Assembly (NCBI GenBank): GCA_000727475.1
Contig: KL647301.1
Location: forward strand, 558,001-622,000
Direction of reading: 5' to 3'
Length of the DNA: 64,000 bases
Origin: Sarcocystis neurona
Taxonomy: Eukaryota; Apicomplexa; Conoidasida; Eucoccidiorida; Sarcocystidae
The position numbers and the translations under genes were made by a program. Positions 13,401 through 25,960 of this stretch are shown here, one piece after another. Position 1 is the first letter of the stretch; the number at the start of each line of letters is the position of its first letter. The notes below the pieces were generated by a model. It did not search any database. It worked only from the letters and a program-made list of their open reading frames with translations, and had not been told where the DNA came from.

Positions 13401-16400
13401 ATTTGTGCGTGTATATATACATATACGTATGTATATACGCACACGGTGCGTGGGGGATACACGCTGTTCGTATACACGTACACGTAGGTCCTCCCCTCGT
13501 ATATGTATATATGTGTATTACGTACAGAAGTAGTTAGCGAGAGGGTATAAGCACGTGTGTGTGGATTATCCGCATGCATGTGTGTACGTACTTGCATTCG
13601 TAAGGTGTTGAACGCGTGTATATAAACAATTGTCGCAGGTGTGAATGTATGAATTTGCGTGAGCGTCGAGCCGAGCACAGGCTCACGCACTTCTCTACGC
13701 AGACGCACTGGTAGATCGGAAGACAGACGCACATGCTACAGGTGGCTGGGTGAAGTCTGCCTAGGTGATTTTGTGGGCACGCGTGCGGGTGGTGCAGGAC
13801 CAGACGGGATGCACTTCAGGAAGGAGGACGGAGAGCAGCTGCTGCTGCTGCTGCGCATGTGCAGAGATCCGGCCGCAGCGGCGAAGCTTGCCGAGCAGCA
13901 GCAGCAACATGCGCGTCGACAGCGGCAGCAGGACGGGCAGGAACCAGACAGCGATTCTGCTGCGCCTGCTGCTCCTGTGCCGCAGCCCAAAGCGAGCGGC
14001 AGCAGCAAAGGAGCGGGGGCGGCAGCAGCTGGTCGACAGGGCGCAGAGGGGAAGTCACTGCAGCAGCAGGAGGGCTCGTGGGCCGAGAAGGTTGCGGTGT
14101 GGAAGCGCGAAGCTTTGTTGATGAAGAAAGGTAGGTGCATGCAGGCCGCCGCGGAGACGTGTGTCCCCTAGCCATTTACAAGAGACAGCAGACGACAAAC
14201 GCTCTCCGCAGTTCCAAGTCTCCATAATATGCATATTCGTGTCTACACGAAAATCTTGATGAAGAAATGTATATGCCGACTGCTTTCACGTGGGGCATGT
14301 AGATTGAAGTTCTTTGCTGGTGGGGGGGCGTTTGTATCGCATATAAAAATTTGGCTTAAGGAGGATATATATATATTGTACGTTGAAGTATATGGAGTGA
14401 TCAAAGATTATGTATGTGTGTGTGTGCATGTGGAGAACACAGAGGGATTAGAAGTCACGTGATAAAAAAGTTTTTTTGAGCAGCAGGAGCTCGCTGCATT
14501 CCCAGGGGGGGTCTCGGCTGCTCGTTGCTGGTGTTGTTTTCGGCTGCACTACGGCTGCTACTGTTCTGTTGCTGCTGCAGGGCTGCTGGTGCAACCGTTG
14601 CTGTTGCAGTGCTGCGCCGCAGCCGCATTGTTGCTGAGGGCCTGCTGCTGTACACCGATAGTCACACTTGTTCCTGTTGCTGCTGCTTGGACGCAGTGCA
14701 GCTCTTTGCACGTCGGAACGCTGCTGTTGCTGCTGCAGATCCGTTTTACTGGGCACCGTACGTCGTGCCGGACCTCCCGTGCGCAGTTAGCCCGTCATGG
14801 CTCCAGGTGCTAGGTTTTATCGACTACGGCGCTGCAGCAGCAGCAGGAGGAGGAGGAGCAGCTGCTGCGGCTTCGTCTTTACCGGCCGGCGTACCTGCTG
14901 CCTCTTCTGGTTCTCTTGCCGCGTCAAGTACGAGGCGCGCGGCGGGAAGTGGTGCTGCTGGAGCTGCTGCTGCTGCCGGGCCGCAGCAGTCACAACAACC
15001 GCAGGGGCCTCCCTTATACCACCGCAGGTGAGCGACCAGCCAGAGCGACGGAATAAGTGTCGAGCACTCCCGTGTTGCTGTCTGTTGTTGGGCCTATACC
15101 CAGCAACAGTGGGGCTTTGAAACGAGCAACGGCAACGCAACAGCAACAGTAAGTAAAGTCGTCTCTGTGTGTGCGCCTGTGTATATTCATACGTGTATCC
15201 ATAGTTGCGTCAACGTATTCACGTGTCTTTTTACTTGAAATACGCATCAAAAAGGGGAAATGCAATGAGCCGCTCTACGGCGTGAACAAGTCAAGCTGGA
15301 TACGGCAGCCGCCACGGCCTGATGCTGAAGATTTAGTCGATTGAGAGGGTCTTTGTGTGTGAGAATGACAGCATTTCTCATACGTGTATTCGTGTGTGTA
15401 TTTATACGTATGTATGTCCACATGCATAGGCATAGAGAAGTATTTAGATTTGCAAATCTGTTTACGTATGCGTACATGAATGCATGTACGACGCTAGAGT
15501 GGTATCCGAGGCGTCTATGTGTACGTAGCCGTTTATATGTAGTGAAAGACTCCTTCCTACGGATGAGCGGGCGTGTAGGTTCCACGGGTGGGCGTGTTGC
15601 ATGTTTCGTAGTATGTGTGTGGCAGCGCGCAGCGACGCGTCGGCAAGTCAGCGCCGTGCATTGCCGTGTTGTATGCCCACGTGCTGCTGCTGCTCCTGCT
15701 GCTGCTTGGGTGAAGGATTTCCACGACAGGTGATTGGCGAGGGGTAAGTAGGTTTTTGCGTGTGGGTATGTTGCTGTGTTAGGCCGCGGGCTTCTTCCGG
15801 CCGGCGTGTGTGGAGTTCTGGGCGATGTGCTGCTGCCTGTGCGGTGTACGTACAGCGTTAGAGCGTTTCTGGGCGAGCGCACGCTGAGGAAGTTGGACAC
15901 CCTTTTTCCGGAGTTGAAGAAGGAAATCGACAGTGTTGCACAAGTCGAAGCCCCACGCTTGCCCCTCAACGACTTACGCATATTCGGTCTGTCTTTTCTG
16001 CTGCTGCCGCTGCTGCTGTTGTGTTGACGGTCTGCCCCTGCTGCGCTGTAGACTTCGAGGTTGCTGTTGTTGCTCGCCAGCGTGCTGCTGCTTCTGCAGC
16101 TGCTCTTTTCCTGCTACAGGAGCTGTCGCTTTTCTGCGTGTGAGGCTGTGCCGTTGCTGCGTGCATAGCGATCCTCCGTTTGCTGCCACTGCGCGCCCTT
16201 GAACGGTCCTGCTCGACGGCTACTGGGGCGTGACGACCAACGTCCCGCTGCCGCAACTCTTCGTGCAATCTTGCATATATATATATATATATATATGTTG
16301 ACGCAGGCGGCCCGGGTGCGGCTTGACGTATACCCCTCCTCTCCCGCTTGTTCACAGCAGACGCTGCATTTCTTGTGGACTTGTTGTGCTGTTTCTGACT

Positions 16401-19400
16401 GCCGGCGTCTGTCTGGTGATGCGCCGCTGCTTTTCCGTCCGCTGCACGTGAGCTGTTTTGCTCCCCGTCTTGCTTCTTCGGAGGCATGCGTGGTGGCGCA
16501 GCGGCTTCGACGCCTACGTAGGCGCAATGCATGGGGACCAACGTTCACAGGAAGAAAGGCGTCTCATTTCTTCCACATGTATGTGTACAGTGTGACGTTT
16601 TCCATACGTGAAGTGTCTCTTCCTCTCTATACACGTCTGTTATTTCTCTTGTGCCAGTCTGTATAGGAAACTCAACACGCGTGCATACCCGTGCGCACAC
16701 GAATATACATATATATGTACGCGTGTGGGACGCACCCTTCTAGAAAGTGTCTCTTGACGGGTAGAGGTGTCTGCACGTCTGCTACGTGTGTCGTGTCGCT
16801 AGACATTTGATAGGCAGCAGCAGCCGCACCTCCCCCGTCTCTTCCCATCCGCCTTCCTCCTTGCAGCTGATCTCGCCTTTGTGTGCCGAGTTGTACTGCT
16901 CACGGGTTGCTGACAGCGCCGCACACTGCGCCGCACACTGCGTGGGGGGCAGCAACGCGCCCGTGCCAGCCTTCTCTCGCAGTTCTGCTCGTCTTTGGCG
17001 CACACTTTCCTGCGGACGCGTCAGCAGTTTGTCTGCTGTCCACGACGTGTGTCTACTACTTGAAGCCTAGGTGTGACCTTCCCTTTTTTTGAGAAACTGC
17101 GTGCGTGCGCGTATACATCTGCGTAGTGTGAGGGCGCAGACCAGACGGGGGGCAGTGCGAAAAAGAGGGAGAGACGGGAGATCCAAGGGAGACGGAGGTG
17201 CATGCAGAAGCCGGATGTCTGAAGAGCGACGGATCATGGGTAGCCGGGGTTTGCTGTGTCTGCGTATTTGTGGGGCGCGGGGAACCCGTTCCGGTGAACT
17301 AGACACATGCGAGGACATGCGAGGTTAACCAATGTGTATTCGAGGGCCCTTTTTCGACAGAAGGAGGATCTGGCCGCGGGGGCGTGTGTGTAAGACTTCA
17401 TGTACCCGTATACGTGTGACGCATGTGTTTTTGTGTATAGAGATGTACACGTATCTGTGTGAGCATTTCAGTGGAGTGTGTTTCTCTGTGTGTGTTTCCC
17501 GTTGCCCCAGGTTTATGTGTGGGCAGGCGTACACACGGGGGGACCCACGGACTACGTAGACACGTGAATAGATATCCTCAGTTATTCGCCTACAGATAAA
17601 TCGACTTGAGATTATGTGGCTCTATATATGTGATGAGACAGACACACAGAGCTACGAAAAGGTAGACGTCTACAGATGTCGTACCGGCGTACAGCCAGAA
17701 CTATTTGGAAACGTGTATGCGTGTATGTATATAGCGAGCGAGACGCACAGACATATGAAAGAAGGGACGTGTGTAGGTGTGTGTATGTATATATGTGGCG
17801 AGGCAGACGCACGTACGTAGGAAGGAAGGGAGGTGTGCAGGTCACTTAAATGTGTGTGTGTATATATATGATGAAACAGATGCACAAACATATGGAAGAA
17901 GGGAGGTGCGTAGGTTACTTACCACCTGCGCACAGATCGAACGATATGGAACATATGTGCGTACCTGTCTACGGATTCGTGCATATATATATATGTATTG
18001 AAGCAGACACACAAGTATGTGTAACGGCAGATGCGCAGGTTTCTTGTCGCGTGGTGTGCGTACGGACAACCGGCAGTGTACGCGTGTGGGGGGCGTTTGT
18101 TAGAAAAACAGACTCCCCTGCTTCTCCCGTGCTCGTGGAGTGTTGCATCAGCAACCCGCTCAAGAGTATGTGCAGACGCATAATGGTGTGTACTTTTTAC
18201 GTATGTAGGTAAATCTTCTGACGTATGTGTGCGCACGTTTATGGATGTCGTATGTACAGCAGCCACATGCTGGACGTGGCGTCCTCTCCGTCTCTGTGTA
18301 TCTGTTACTGCTCTTGTATATATACCCCGGGGGGGTGGAACTGGGTGGGTGGCCTTTTTTATCCTGCAAGGGTGTGTATATCCGGTGGAATGTGACCGGT
18401 ATTCATTACGTACGGAGAAAGACTTGCGTCGTTCCCTTCCTCTTCAGAAACACGGCCTGCCGAACTGCGTGTCTCCCCACAACCATGCAGAGATATACGT
18501 AGGTAAACATGTACCCCACCAGGTTCTCATGAGGAAGCTGCGGCATTGGGAGGCGTGCGCGGATAGTGCAGCTGTCCGTCGTAAAGAGAGGGATGCCTGC
18601 ACACCGTTGGCTGTCGGAGGAGGGCGGAGGACTGTCTTTCTGGTGGATATTTGGGCAGTCTGCACGAGGAAGAAGACCAGCAGCATACAGGGTATGAAGT
18701 GTTTGTTTCGTTGTTTTCGGCTGTGCACCGTGCCTTCTCAGGTGTGGATACAGCAGACTTCCCGGATTACAACACAAAGTTGAGTGTGGCAAACAATTTC
18801 CTGCTAGGCGTCGGTGAGGGTCACTTGCAAGCGGCGTCGACGCTGGTGACCGCCGCACCTCCTTCTCTCTTTTCTGCGCCTCCGGCTGCGCATCCTCCTG
18901 CTGCAGCTGCTTCCTCTATCGACGGGGGAAGCGCCGGTAGTGGTGGGAGCGGCAGTGTCGAAAAGGGCAGCAACAGCAGCAAGCGGGGGACCTCTGCAGT
19001 GGCGGCAGCGCGAGCTGCGGCTGCTGCTGCAGAGGCAGGAGGGCCCGTGCGAGGAGCTGGAGGGAAAGGTGCTGCTACTGCTGCAGCGCCGCCAGGCAGC
19101 AGCGGCAGCGGCCTGAATTTGTCCAGTCTTCAAGGATTGCTGCAGAAGCATCTGCATCTGCGAAACCCGCGCCAATATCCTCCGTTGACCGTCCCCCCTC
19201 GGCTGCTCGGTGCGGCTGGTGCTGCTGCGCTGCCGCCGTGGGTGAAGCCGCCGCCTACTGCTGCTGTTGGTGTTCCTGCTGCTACAGACGAGACTGGAAC
19301 CTCTGCTGGTGCAGCTTCTTTACCGCAGCAGCCGCAGCAACGTGGGATGGGGACGACTGCAGAAGATTCGCAGCAGCTGAGAGGGGGGCTGAGTCCTTCA

Positions 19401-21833
19401 GCAGCAGGAGCACGGGACGGCGACACAGGTGCGACTGGAGCAGCGTCAGCTGCATCAGGCGCAGCAGACGGAGCAGCACCGCATGCTGCTGCGACTACTG
19501 CTGCGGCAGGTGGTACGGAAGGGTCGGTTTCTCCCAGGCACGTAGCAACAGCAGCAGGTGACCCTGCTGCAGGAGAAGCGCATGCCGCTGCTGTTGGTGG
19601 GGAGATTGTTGCTGCTACTGAGCCGAATGGGGTTGCAGCGACCAAAGATAAGCGGCAGCAGCATGAGGCAGCGCTCGTTTTGAACAGCAGGATATATCCA
19701 CGAGTAGTGGGGGCTGACTCTTCTCTGGAAGATGCTGTAGCGAGACACTTCGACAGTCTGGTGGAGCAGCTTGTCAGGGCGGCTTCGCAGCAGCAGCAAC
19801 AGCAACGAGTGCAGGAGGAGCAACGGCTGGAGCAGCGGAAACAGCTGAAGCAGTTGCTGCAGCAACAAGAGGTGAAGCCTCAGCAGCAAGAGCTGCAGCA
19901 AGACCTGAAAAAGCCGGAGCAACAGGAACAAGAAGTGAAGCTGCCACAGCAGCAAGAAGCGAAGCAGCAGGGGAGTAAGAAGAGAAGTTCACAAGTCGCT
20001 GCAGGAGGTTGTCCAGCTCAGCAGCAGTCGGAGCGTGCGGAGCAACAGCAAGCGCAGCGGACACCCCGAAAAAGTCAGAAAGTGTCCGCTCAGCAGAAAC
20101 ACGTACTGGTACCATCGGTGGCGCACGTGGCGGCGGTGCAGCAGCAGCAGCTGACTTCCAAGGAGCCGGTGGAAACTTGCAAAGATGAGAAACGGCGGCT
20201 ACCAAAGCAGCAGCAACCTGAGACCCAGGAGCAACACGATCACCCGCTGCAGCAGGAACGCCAGCTGCAGGAGCAGCAGGTGCAGCAAAACCTGCCGTCG
20301 CCACAGCGGCTGCAGCAGCAATCATTTCAGCTGGACCTGCAGCAGCAGCTGGACGCGCACCAGTCATCGCAGCAGCGGCAGCAGTGTCAGGCGTCTCAAC
20401 AACACGTGCAACAACAGCAGCAGCAGCAGGCGCCGTTATTGCAGCAGGACCGGAACGCATCACAGCCGCAGGCACAGCAACAGACACCGCGGCAGCCGTG
20501 GACGCAGAAGCCGCAGTTGTCGTGGCAGCAGCCGCAGCAGCAGGACGGAAGGCAGCAGCAGCAGGTCTTCCAAGGCCAACAACAGGTGCCGCAGCAGCAG
20601 CAGGCGTATCCGTCGGTGGAGCGGGAGCAGCAGGCGGTACAGCAGCCACGGCATGATCAGAACGTCAACTCGCAGCGAGGAGCGCAGCAGCAGCATCGCC
20701 AGTTACCTCATCAGCAGTGGCAGCAGCTGCGGCACCCGACGCAGCTCCAGCAGCAACGCGAAGAATCGTTTCAGCAGCTGCAGGATAAAAAACAGCAGCA
20801 GCGTACCTCGCACTACCAGTCGGGGGCGCTGCAGCAGCAGCAGCAGGAGATGACACTCCAGCAGCAGCCGCAGCAGTCAAGTCTTGTACAGCAGTTGAGA
20901 GACTCCCAGCAGCTGGGTGAAGCAGGTGACCTGACGCAACAGCACCAGCAGCAGCCGCAGGCGAACAGACATGTTTTCGCTCCGCACCGAGAACACTGTT
21001 CTCCGCTGCAGCAGCAGATCGCCCCTCCGCCACCCGAAGCACCTCGTCATCCTGCAGGGGTAGTAGCAGCGTCGCGACTTGAGAGTCAGCGGCTCGAGCC
21101 GCCTGCCGCGACAGCAGCACAGGAGCAAAGGCTTCAGCAGGCAAGGCAGGAGGGGGGCGGCGTAAGGCAGCTGCAGCCGGCTTTACCGCAGCAGCCACAG
21201 CACCACCAGCGTTCTCCGCCGCAGCAGCATCATCCGCAACAGCGCTTTCAACAGCAGCAGCCGTCTGTCCTGCACCTTTCACAAACATTAGCGCATACGC
21301 AGGCACACCCGGAGGAGCTCCCGGCCCAGCAGCAACAACAACAGCAAATGCAGCAGACACGACAGCAACACGGAACAGTGGAGGAGCAGCAAAGGCGGCA
21401 GCACGTCGGGCAGCAGCAGATGCAGACGTATACGCAGTCAGAGCAGTCCGAGCAATCGATACAGCAGCAACTGCAGCACCGCGTCATCTCGAAGTCACCC
21501 TCGCAGCCAAGTCAACAGCGGGTGCTGCAGCAGCAACCAAATCAGCAACAAAGAGACGCACAAGGCGAGGCACCGGTGCAGCACCGGTTTACCGGATCAG
21601 ACAGGGTGATGATGCAGCAGAGAGATTTTAGCACGCAAAACTCCTCGCATCCGGCCGCAGCAGTGGCAACCACACAAGCAGCAGCTGGACAGCAATTGCC
21701 TTTTCACCTGCAGCACCCGGTGCAGAGATTATTCCAGCAGCAGAAGCCGCCCTCAGTTGTTGCGTGGGATATGCACCCACCCCCGCCGCAGACACCTTTC
21801 CCCTCTGTCAATAATTATTCTCCCTCCCAATAG
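10475..21833 (+). CDS. Bromodomain protein (BRD7/9-like bromodomain) with long Gln-rich C-terminal tail, many exons
   Basis: ATG at 10475. Exon 1 (10475-11216) is Ala/Gly/Ser-rich, then begins a bromodomain: LTRLQKKDKKMLFAYAV, then VPDYYIVVQKPM and REYT at the donor. Exon 2 (11559 to about 12194) joins in phase and completes it: FEAFDADVELIISNCRLYNQ, including the acetyl-lysine-binding Asn of the YN pair. The domain spans residues about 190-288 and most resembles BRD7/BRD9. Such proteins read acetylated histones in chromatin. Phase-consistent later exons are about 12584-12690, 13798-14130, 14739-15027, 15783-15986 (contains RTLRKLDTLFPELKKEID), 18371-18502 (contains TEKDLRRSLPLQKHG) and 18742-21833. 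The last is a tail of about 1,000 residues dominated by Gln with Ala, Pro and Arg, ending at TAG 21831. Segments near 12.95-13.30 and 15.1-15.74 kb are probably coding but their boundaries are unresolved. The bromodomain and tail are firm; that all exons belong to one gene rests on phase matching. Confidence 0.75.
11217..11558 (+). other. Intron 1 of the bromodomain gene, CTG-rich, open in frame
   Basis: Donor GTAAGG at 11217 and acceptor TTTCTCAG ending at 11558. Removal joins REYT to FEAFDAD, matching the normal bromodomain spacing. The intron is 342 bases, a multiple of three, with no in-frame stop. It is built largely of CTG and related triplets that also supply the polypyrimidine tract. 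Retention would insert 114 Leu/Cys-rich residues into the bromodomain. Confidence 0.8.
12278..12540. repeat. Degenerate TA/GT-TATA repeat tract in an intron
   Basis: Irregular alternation of TATATA, GTACATA and GTGTATATG words in the intron between the 12194 donor and the 12584 exon. The same vocabulary recurs in other introns of this gene (13.3-13.5 kb, 17.6-18.1 kb). Confidence 0.7.
16274..16297. repeat. AT microsatellite
   Basis: Pure AT alternation of about 11 units inside the large intron that follows the 15986 donor. Confidence 0.9.
17613..18046. repeat. Degenerate minisatellite, units about 60-70 bp, inside an intron
   Basis: At least four, probably five, related units lie near 17613, 17721, 17778, 17851 and 17983. 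Each has a GTGTATGTATATA-like head, then a CGAGACAGACGCACA-like middle, then ATATGRAAGAAGGGAGG and a GTGTAGG-like tail. The units are diverged and unequally spaced. All fall in the roughly 2.4-kb intron between the 15986 donor and the 18371 exon of the bromodomain gene. Confidence 0.7.
19785..21480 (+). repeat. CAG-phase repeat tract encoding poly-Gln-rich sequence
   Basis: Interrupted CAG/CAA triplets in the Gln frame for about 1.7 kb. Runs of 2-8 Gln alternate with Leu, Arg, Pro, Glu and His. The interruptions suggest an old expansion kept in frame, not a pure unstable tract. Antisense and shifted frames give long Ala- or Leu/Cys-rich open frames that are shadows of this repeat. Confidence 0.9.
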
Positions 21834-24800
21834 CAACATGCAACCGAGTCTCGCAGTTACTTCACAGATAGGCGGAGGCGGCTGCGCGTTTTTTTCCGCA
21901 GGTTTAGGACTACACGCGTGTCGTGGGACTCACGTGTAAGTCTATATATGTATGTGTGTACAGCTGAGTGTGTCGACGTGTTTGGAGGCTTGTGCGTGTA
22001 GACGGGGACGGAAGTGGCTGCACGGTTGCGTAGAGGCGGTGGTTTGCGTGCTCGTCTACGTTTCTCTGTGCTACATATGCATGCACGAAATGACCCGCTG
22101 GCGCAGCGTTGACGCAACAACAGCAGCAGCGGTAGACGGGCGGAGGGGAAGACTACCAGTCGCGCAAGAGGGCAGCGTCACCGAGACGGCGCTACCGTCA
22201 CCGACGTCCGGCTCCTTGCAGGGGTGGCAATGCTGGTGTCGCTTGCGAGTGTAGCAGCTGCACGCCGTAGTGCACGCGTCTTGGGCGTGCCGGTCGAGCA
22301 GCGACGGCGTTTTTGCTGTCCTCTGTTGTGCTGTGGCGTGCCAGACCACGCAGCTAGAGATATGGGTATTCACGTAGACTTGTACATCTATGCAGTTGTC
22401 CTGCGTATGCGTTGGTAAACGTGTGTATCTACATGAAGATATACGTAATGGTATTGTGTGTGCCTTGGAGGAGTATGCATTTGCCTGTATGTGTGTGTAT
22501 ACACGTGCTGCCTGCGCCGCGGGGGCGATACCGGACAAATCTTTTCGAGAGTTAGTACCCGGGGGCTTTGCTTTATGGCGAGAAACCCACACATCCGTCA
22601 TTACATGAGACGCGCGAAGGGTATATATCCTTTCGCCCACGCATACGTGTGTCTATATATAAAATATGTCTGTAGCCTATGCGTACGTATATACGTACAC
22701 AAATATGTATGTGAATATATGTTCACGTGCGGGCCTACACGTCCAGTGTGTGTGAACGGCGCGCACGTGACCGCATCTGCTTCTGTGCCGTACAACTGTG
22801 TGTATATTTAGGAGGCAGGTATTTGTGTGTGGCGCATTCTTGAGTGTGTTCATCCTCCCGCTTTTCAGATATACCACACGGGTCACTCTGACATGCAGAA
22901 GATACCGGTGAATGCAACATTATTTTTCGTTTTTAAAGCTGCCACGGCAGCGGCCATTTTTGGGAGAACGGATGCCTCCAGCCAGCATCTTCGAGCGTGG
23001 CACTGTGCTGTCGTTCCACTGCGGGGTCGTTGCTCCAGATATGAGTCCCACGGCAGTTTTTCTTCATGAGTGCTACTCAGCACCCCTTCTATCTGTGTCG
23101 TTCGCGTACGAGTGAGAGAAACGCTTGGACGCACGAAAACACGCGAATACATGTTTAGATAATGGAGCGACGTGCAGACATACAGTAAGTGTGCAGGTAG
23201 GTAGGCACAGTTGTAGACGCGCTGGTATCTTGGTCGCTTAAGTATGTCTTCTGCAGTTGCAGCAGCGGGGAGGTGCCCTTTTTTGCACTACGACTGCAGT
23301 GCTACCGCTAACGCACAGGTAGCAAATAGCAGGCTTTTTCGATTCCCCCGTGTTTCTACGCCCTCCGTCCTCAATGATCTAGATGTATCCTCTCGGTATA
23401 GGCCGCACAAGTCCGTCTGTTTAACACCTCGTGTGCAGAATTCTCAGTGGGTATTCATGCACGATCTGCACGCAGGCAGAACAGAGGAAGCCCCCGTAAC
23501 GGTGGAAACCTTCAAACGTGGGACCGCTTTGTCGCGTCCCCTTCGCACCCAGGCATTGGCATTGATACAGGTAGTAACCCGAACGGCGGACTTGGCTCTT
23601 CTGCCGCCATCGAGAACTGTTCTCTGAAGGACAGAGAAGAATAGTACGAGCGTGCATGTGCTGCGCGTGCTTGCGGACGGAGCACGCGATACGGACCTCT
23701 AGAAAGTATTTGATATTTGTCCTAAATTCAGGGTCAGCCGCGCAGCTGAATGCGTACGGGCAAAAAGATACACCGGTAAAAACCTCGCACGCTCGGCACG
23801 GTCAAGTGCAGCCGTAACCTCTTCCTCAGGGCCACTATACGTCTAAATATGCGGGGGTCGCCTCGCCTCCTCTGAACCGCGATTCCATTCGCTGGACTAC
23901 CAATTCGCAATCGTATATGATAATACATATATATATACACGGATGCGCACGAACAAGGTAGAAGATATGTACACGTGTAGATGTAGACAGCGCAAGCGCC
24001 GAATGAACTGAGCAACGGTGAAGGTTCCGTTACAGCCTGATCCTCTGCGGTGCTCACCACGTGGTGACAGGCACTGGCAAGATTCGGCTGAAAAGTCCCT
24101 GGTCAAACCCCAGGAAGCTATGGAAATAGAAGTTTGGACTTTCTTCGTGTCCCCCTTTAAAACCAACGCTCTGCATCTGGATGGATTATAAGCAATTTAA
24201 CCCTACTACGAGAGAAACAGCAGTGTAAATTTTTTTTGTGTCCCGTTTCGGAGACGAGGTTTTTCCACTCGCTACAAGCTGCGGTCTCCGGCAGCGTTGC
24301 TGCATCTGCAATGTGAGAACCCGCCTCGGATCGCATCAAAACGTCTCACCGCGGGACAAAGCAGCAGAGCAACACAGCAATGTGACAAGACTAAGGCAAT
24401 TCTTGCGCCCGTCGTGCCTTATGCGTGGGTACAACGGGTTGAATACTCTTTGCATCGCGGTCCCAATGTGGAGGGGATCGTGAGAAAGCATACGATACAT
24501 TTTTCGCTAGAGTCAGCGTCGGTGCCTGCGCAGCTAGTGCAGTAAAATTTGTGCGTAGGACACCGCTCGCTCAGAAACACGTACTGCTATATCTGTACAT
24601 GCACGTGCACATATATTTACATGTAGTGTGCCCGTTGAACTGGCAGTGCCAGCTGGTTTCTAACGGCATTGAGGATCCTGTGTCAACGTTCCTGCCATCT
24701 GTACACAGGCAGTAAGATACTTCGTTTGTGCGCTGTATGCCTAAGGACCCCCTGACACAACAGCTGCAGCAGAAGCAGACACTTTTGAGAGCTGTCGAAG

Positions 24801-25813
24801 AAAGTGCAGTCACGCACCCAGGAAGTGTGTTGCGTGTGCGTTTCATAACAGGTGGTAGCGAGTCAGTGTTGAAAAGGTGAGTGAGGCATTCTTTTTTCGT
24901 GACATCCAAGCACCGCAAGACGCCGCAAAAGACTGTCGGGGAGGCTTCAAAAACGTCATGTGGCCACAGGTCTGTCGAACGGGCGACAAGCGGCAAGTGG
25001 TGGCGAAATTTTGCTCGTAAGGAGATTTAACTTCCAACGAGCACTGATTCGCACACTATCTTGCGAAAGAGGTGGATGTGTGTCCATACGAGAGATCGGA
25101 TAGCGTACGCTTGTGCAGTCATATCTGGCAAACAGTCGCCCAGGCACAGAGGAGCGCCGCTAGTCAGCGCAACGGTGCAGCGCTATGCCCAAAGACGAAC
25201 ACTATCTGAGGACCTGCATACCGCACTGCACAAACAGATGGGTTTACAGCTTCCTGCAAGCTTGGCCGTCCGCTCCACCTTCGGAACAGAGCTTCACGCC
25301 AGTGGGACGCACCACGCCGCTCCAGATTTTACACACGTGTACACCCACGTGCACTGGAAGATGAGAATATGCCGACAGAGTTCCCTCATCGCTTCACAAG
25401 CTTCCTCACTTGTCTTCTAACACCCATACATGACATTCCTCTAGCCTTCCGCTACAGAATGTGATCCTGCACGCCGCTGGTGTCTGTATGTGACCGTGTT
25501 TGTTGGGCATTCATTCATCGCGCACCCGTTTTCTTGCTGTCCGGGCTCGACCGTCGTAGCACTTTACACATTATACACCAACAAATATGATTGCTAAAAC
25601 TGAATTTTCTCGAACACGTCAGTGCGTATGCACGCCTTCTCAACCACCAGCAGCACGGGCCGCTACCGAACCACCCTGCATCCAAGCAGATAATTTGCGG
25701 TAAGCATATTTGGGCATATTTGCAGATGCACGTACACACATGTAGTTGTCAGCTTACAGTCTCTGCTTTAGAGGAAAACTAGTCTTACTCCCCAAGTGAC
25801 ACACCGCACCACC

Positions 25814-25960
25814 ATGACAGCACAAACTACAGCAGCAGCAGCAGCCTTAGGGGTAGCACGAGTGGCACTTGCAACAGCAGCTGTAATACAAGGAGCCACA
25901 ACAGCTGCACTACAAGGAACAGCAGCAGCGACAGCAGTGATCAGTGCAAGCGCACAGTGA
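25814..25960 (+). other. Alanine/threonine-rich 48-residue open frame in a GCA tract, possible small gene or eroded repeat
   Basis: ATG at 25814 in a reasonable ACCACCATG context, then 48 codons to TGA at 25958. Nearly every other codon is Ala (TAAAAALGVARVALATAAV and similar), with Thr, Gln and Val between. The opposite strand is also open over this stretch and reads as hydrophobic Ala/Val. It is either a degenerate GCA repeat that happens to stay open, a remnant of a coding exon, or a genuine small gene. I see no partner exons. Confidence 0.25.

Noticed and set aside
19774..21360. Long minus-strand Ala-rich frames across the Gln-rich exon
   Set aside because: CTG/TGC/GCT on the antisense strand always read Leu, Cys or Ala; no start context or independent motif.
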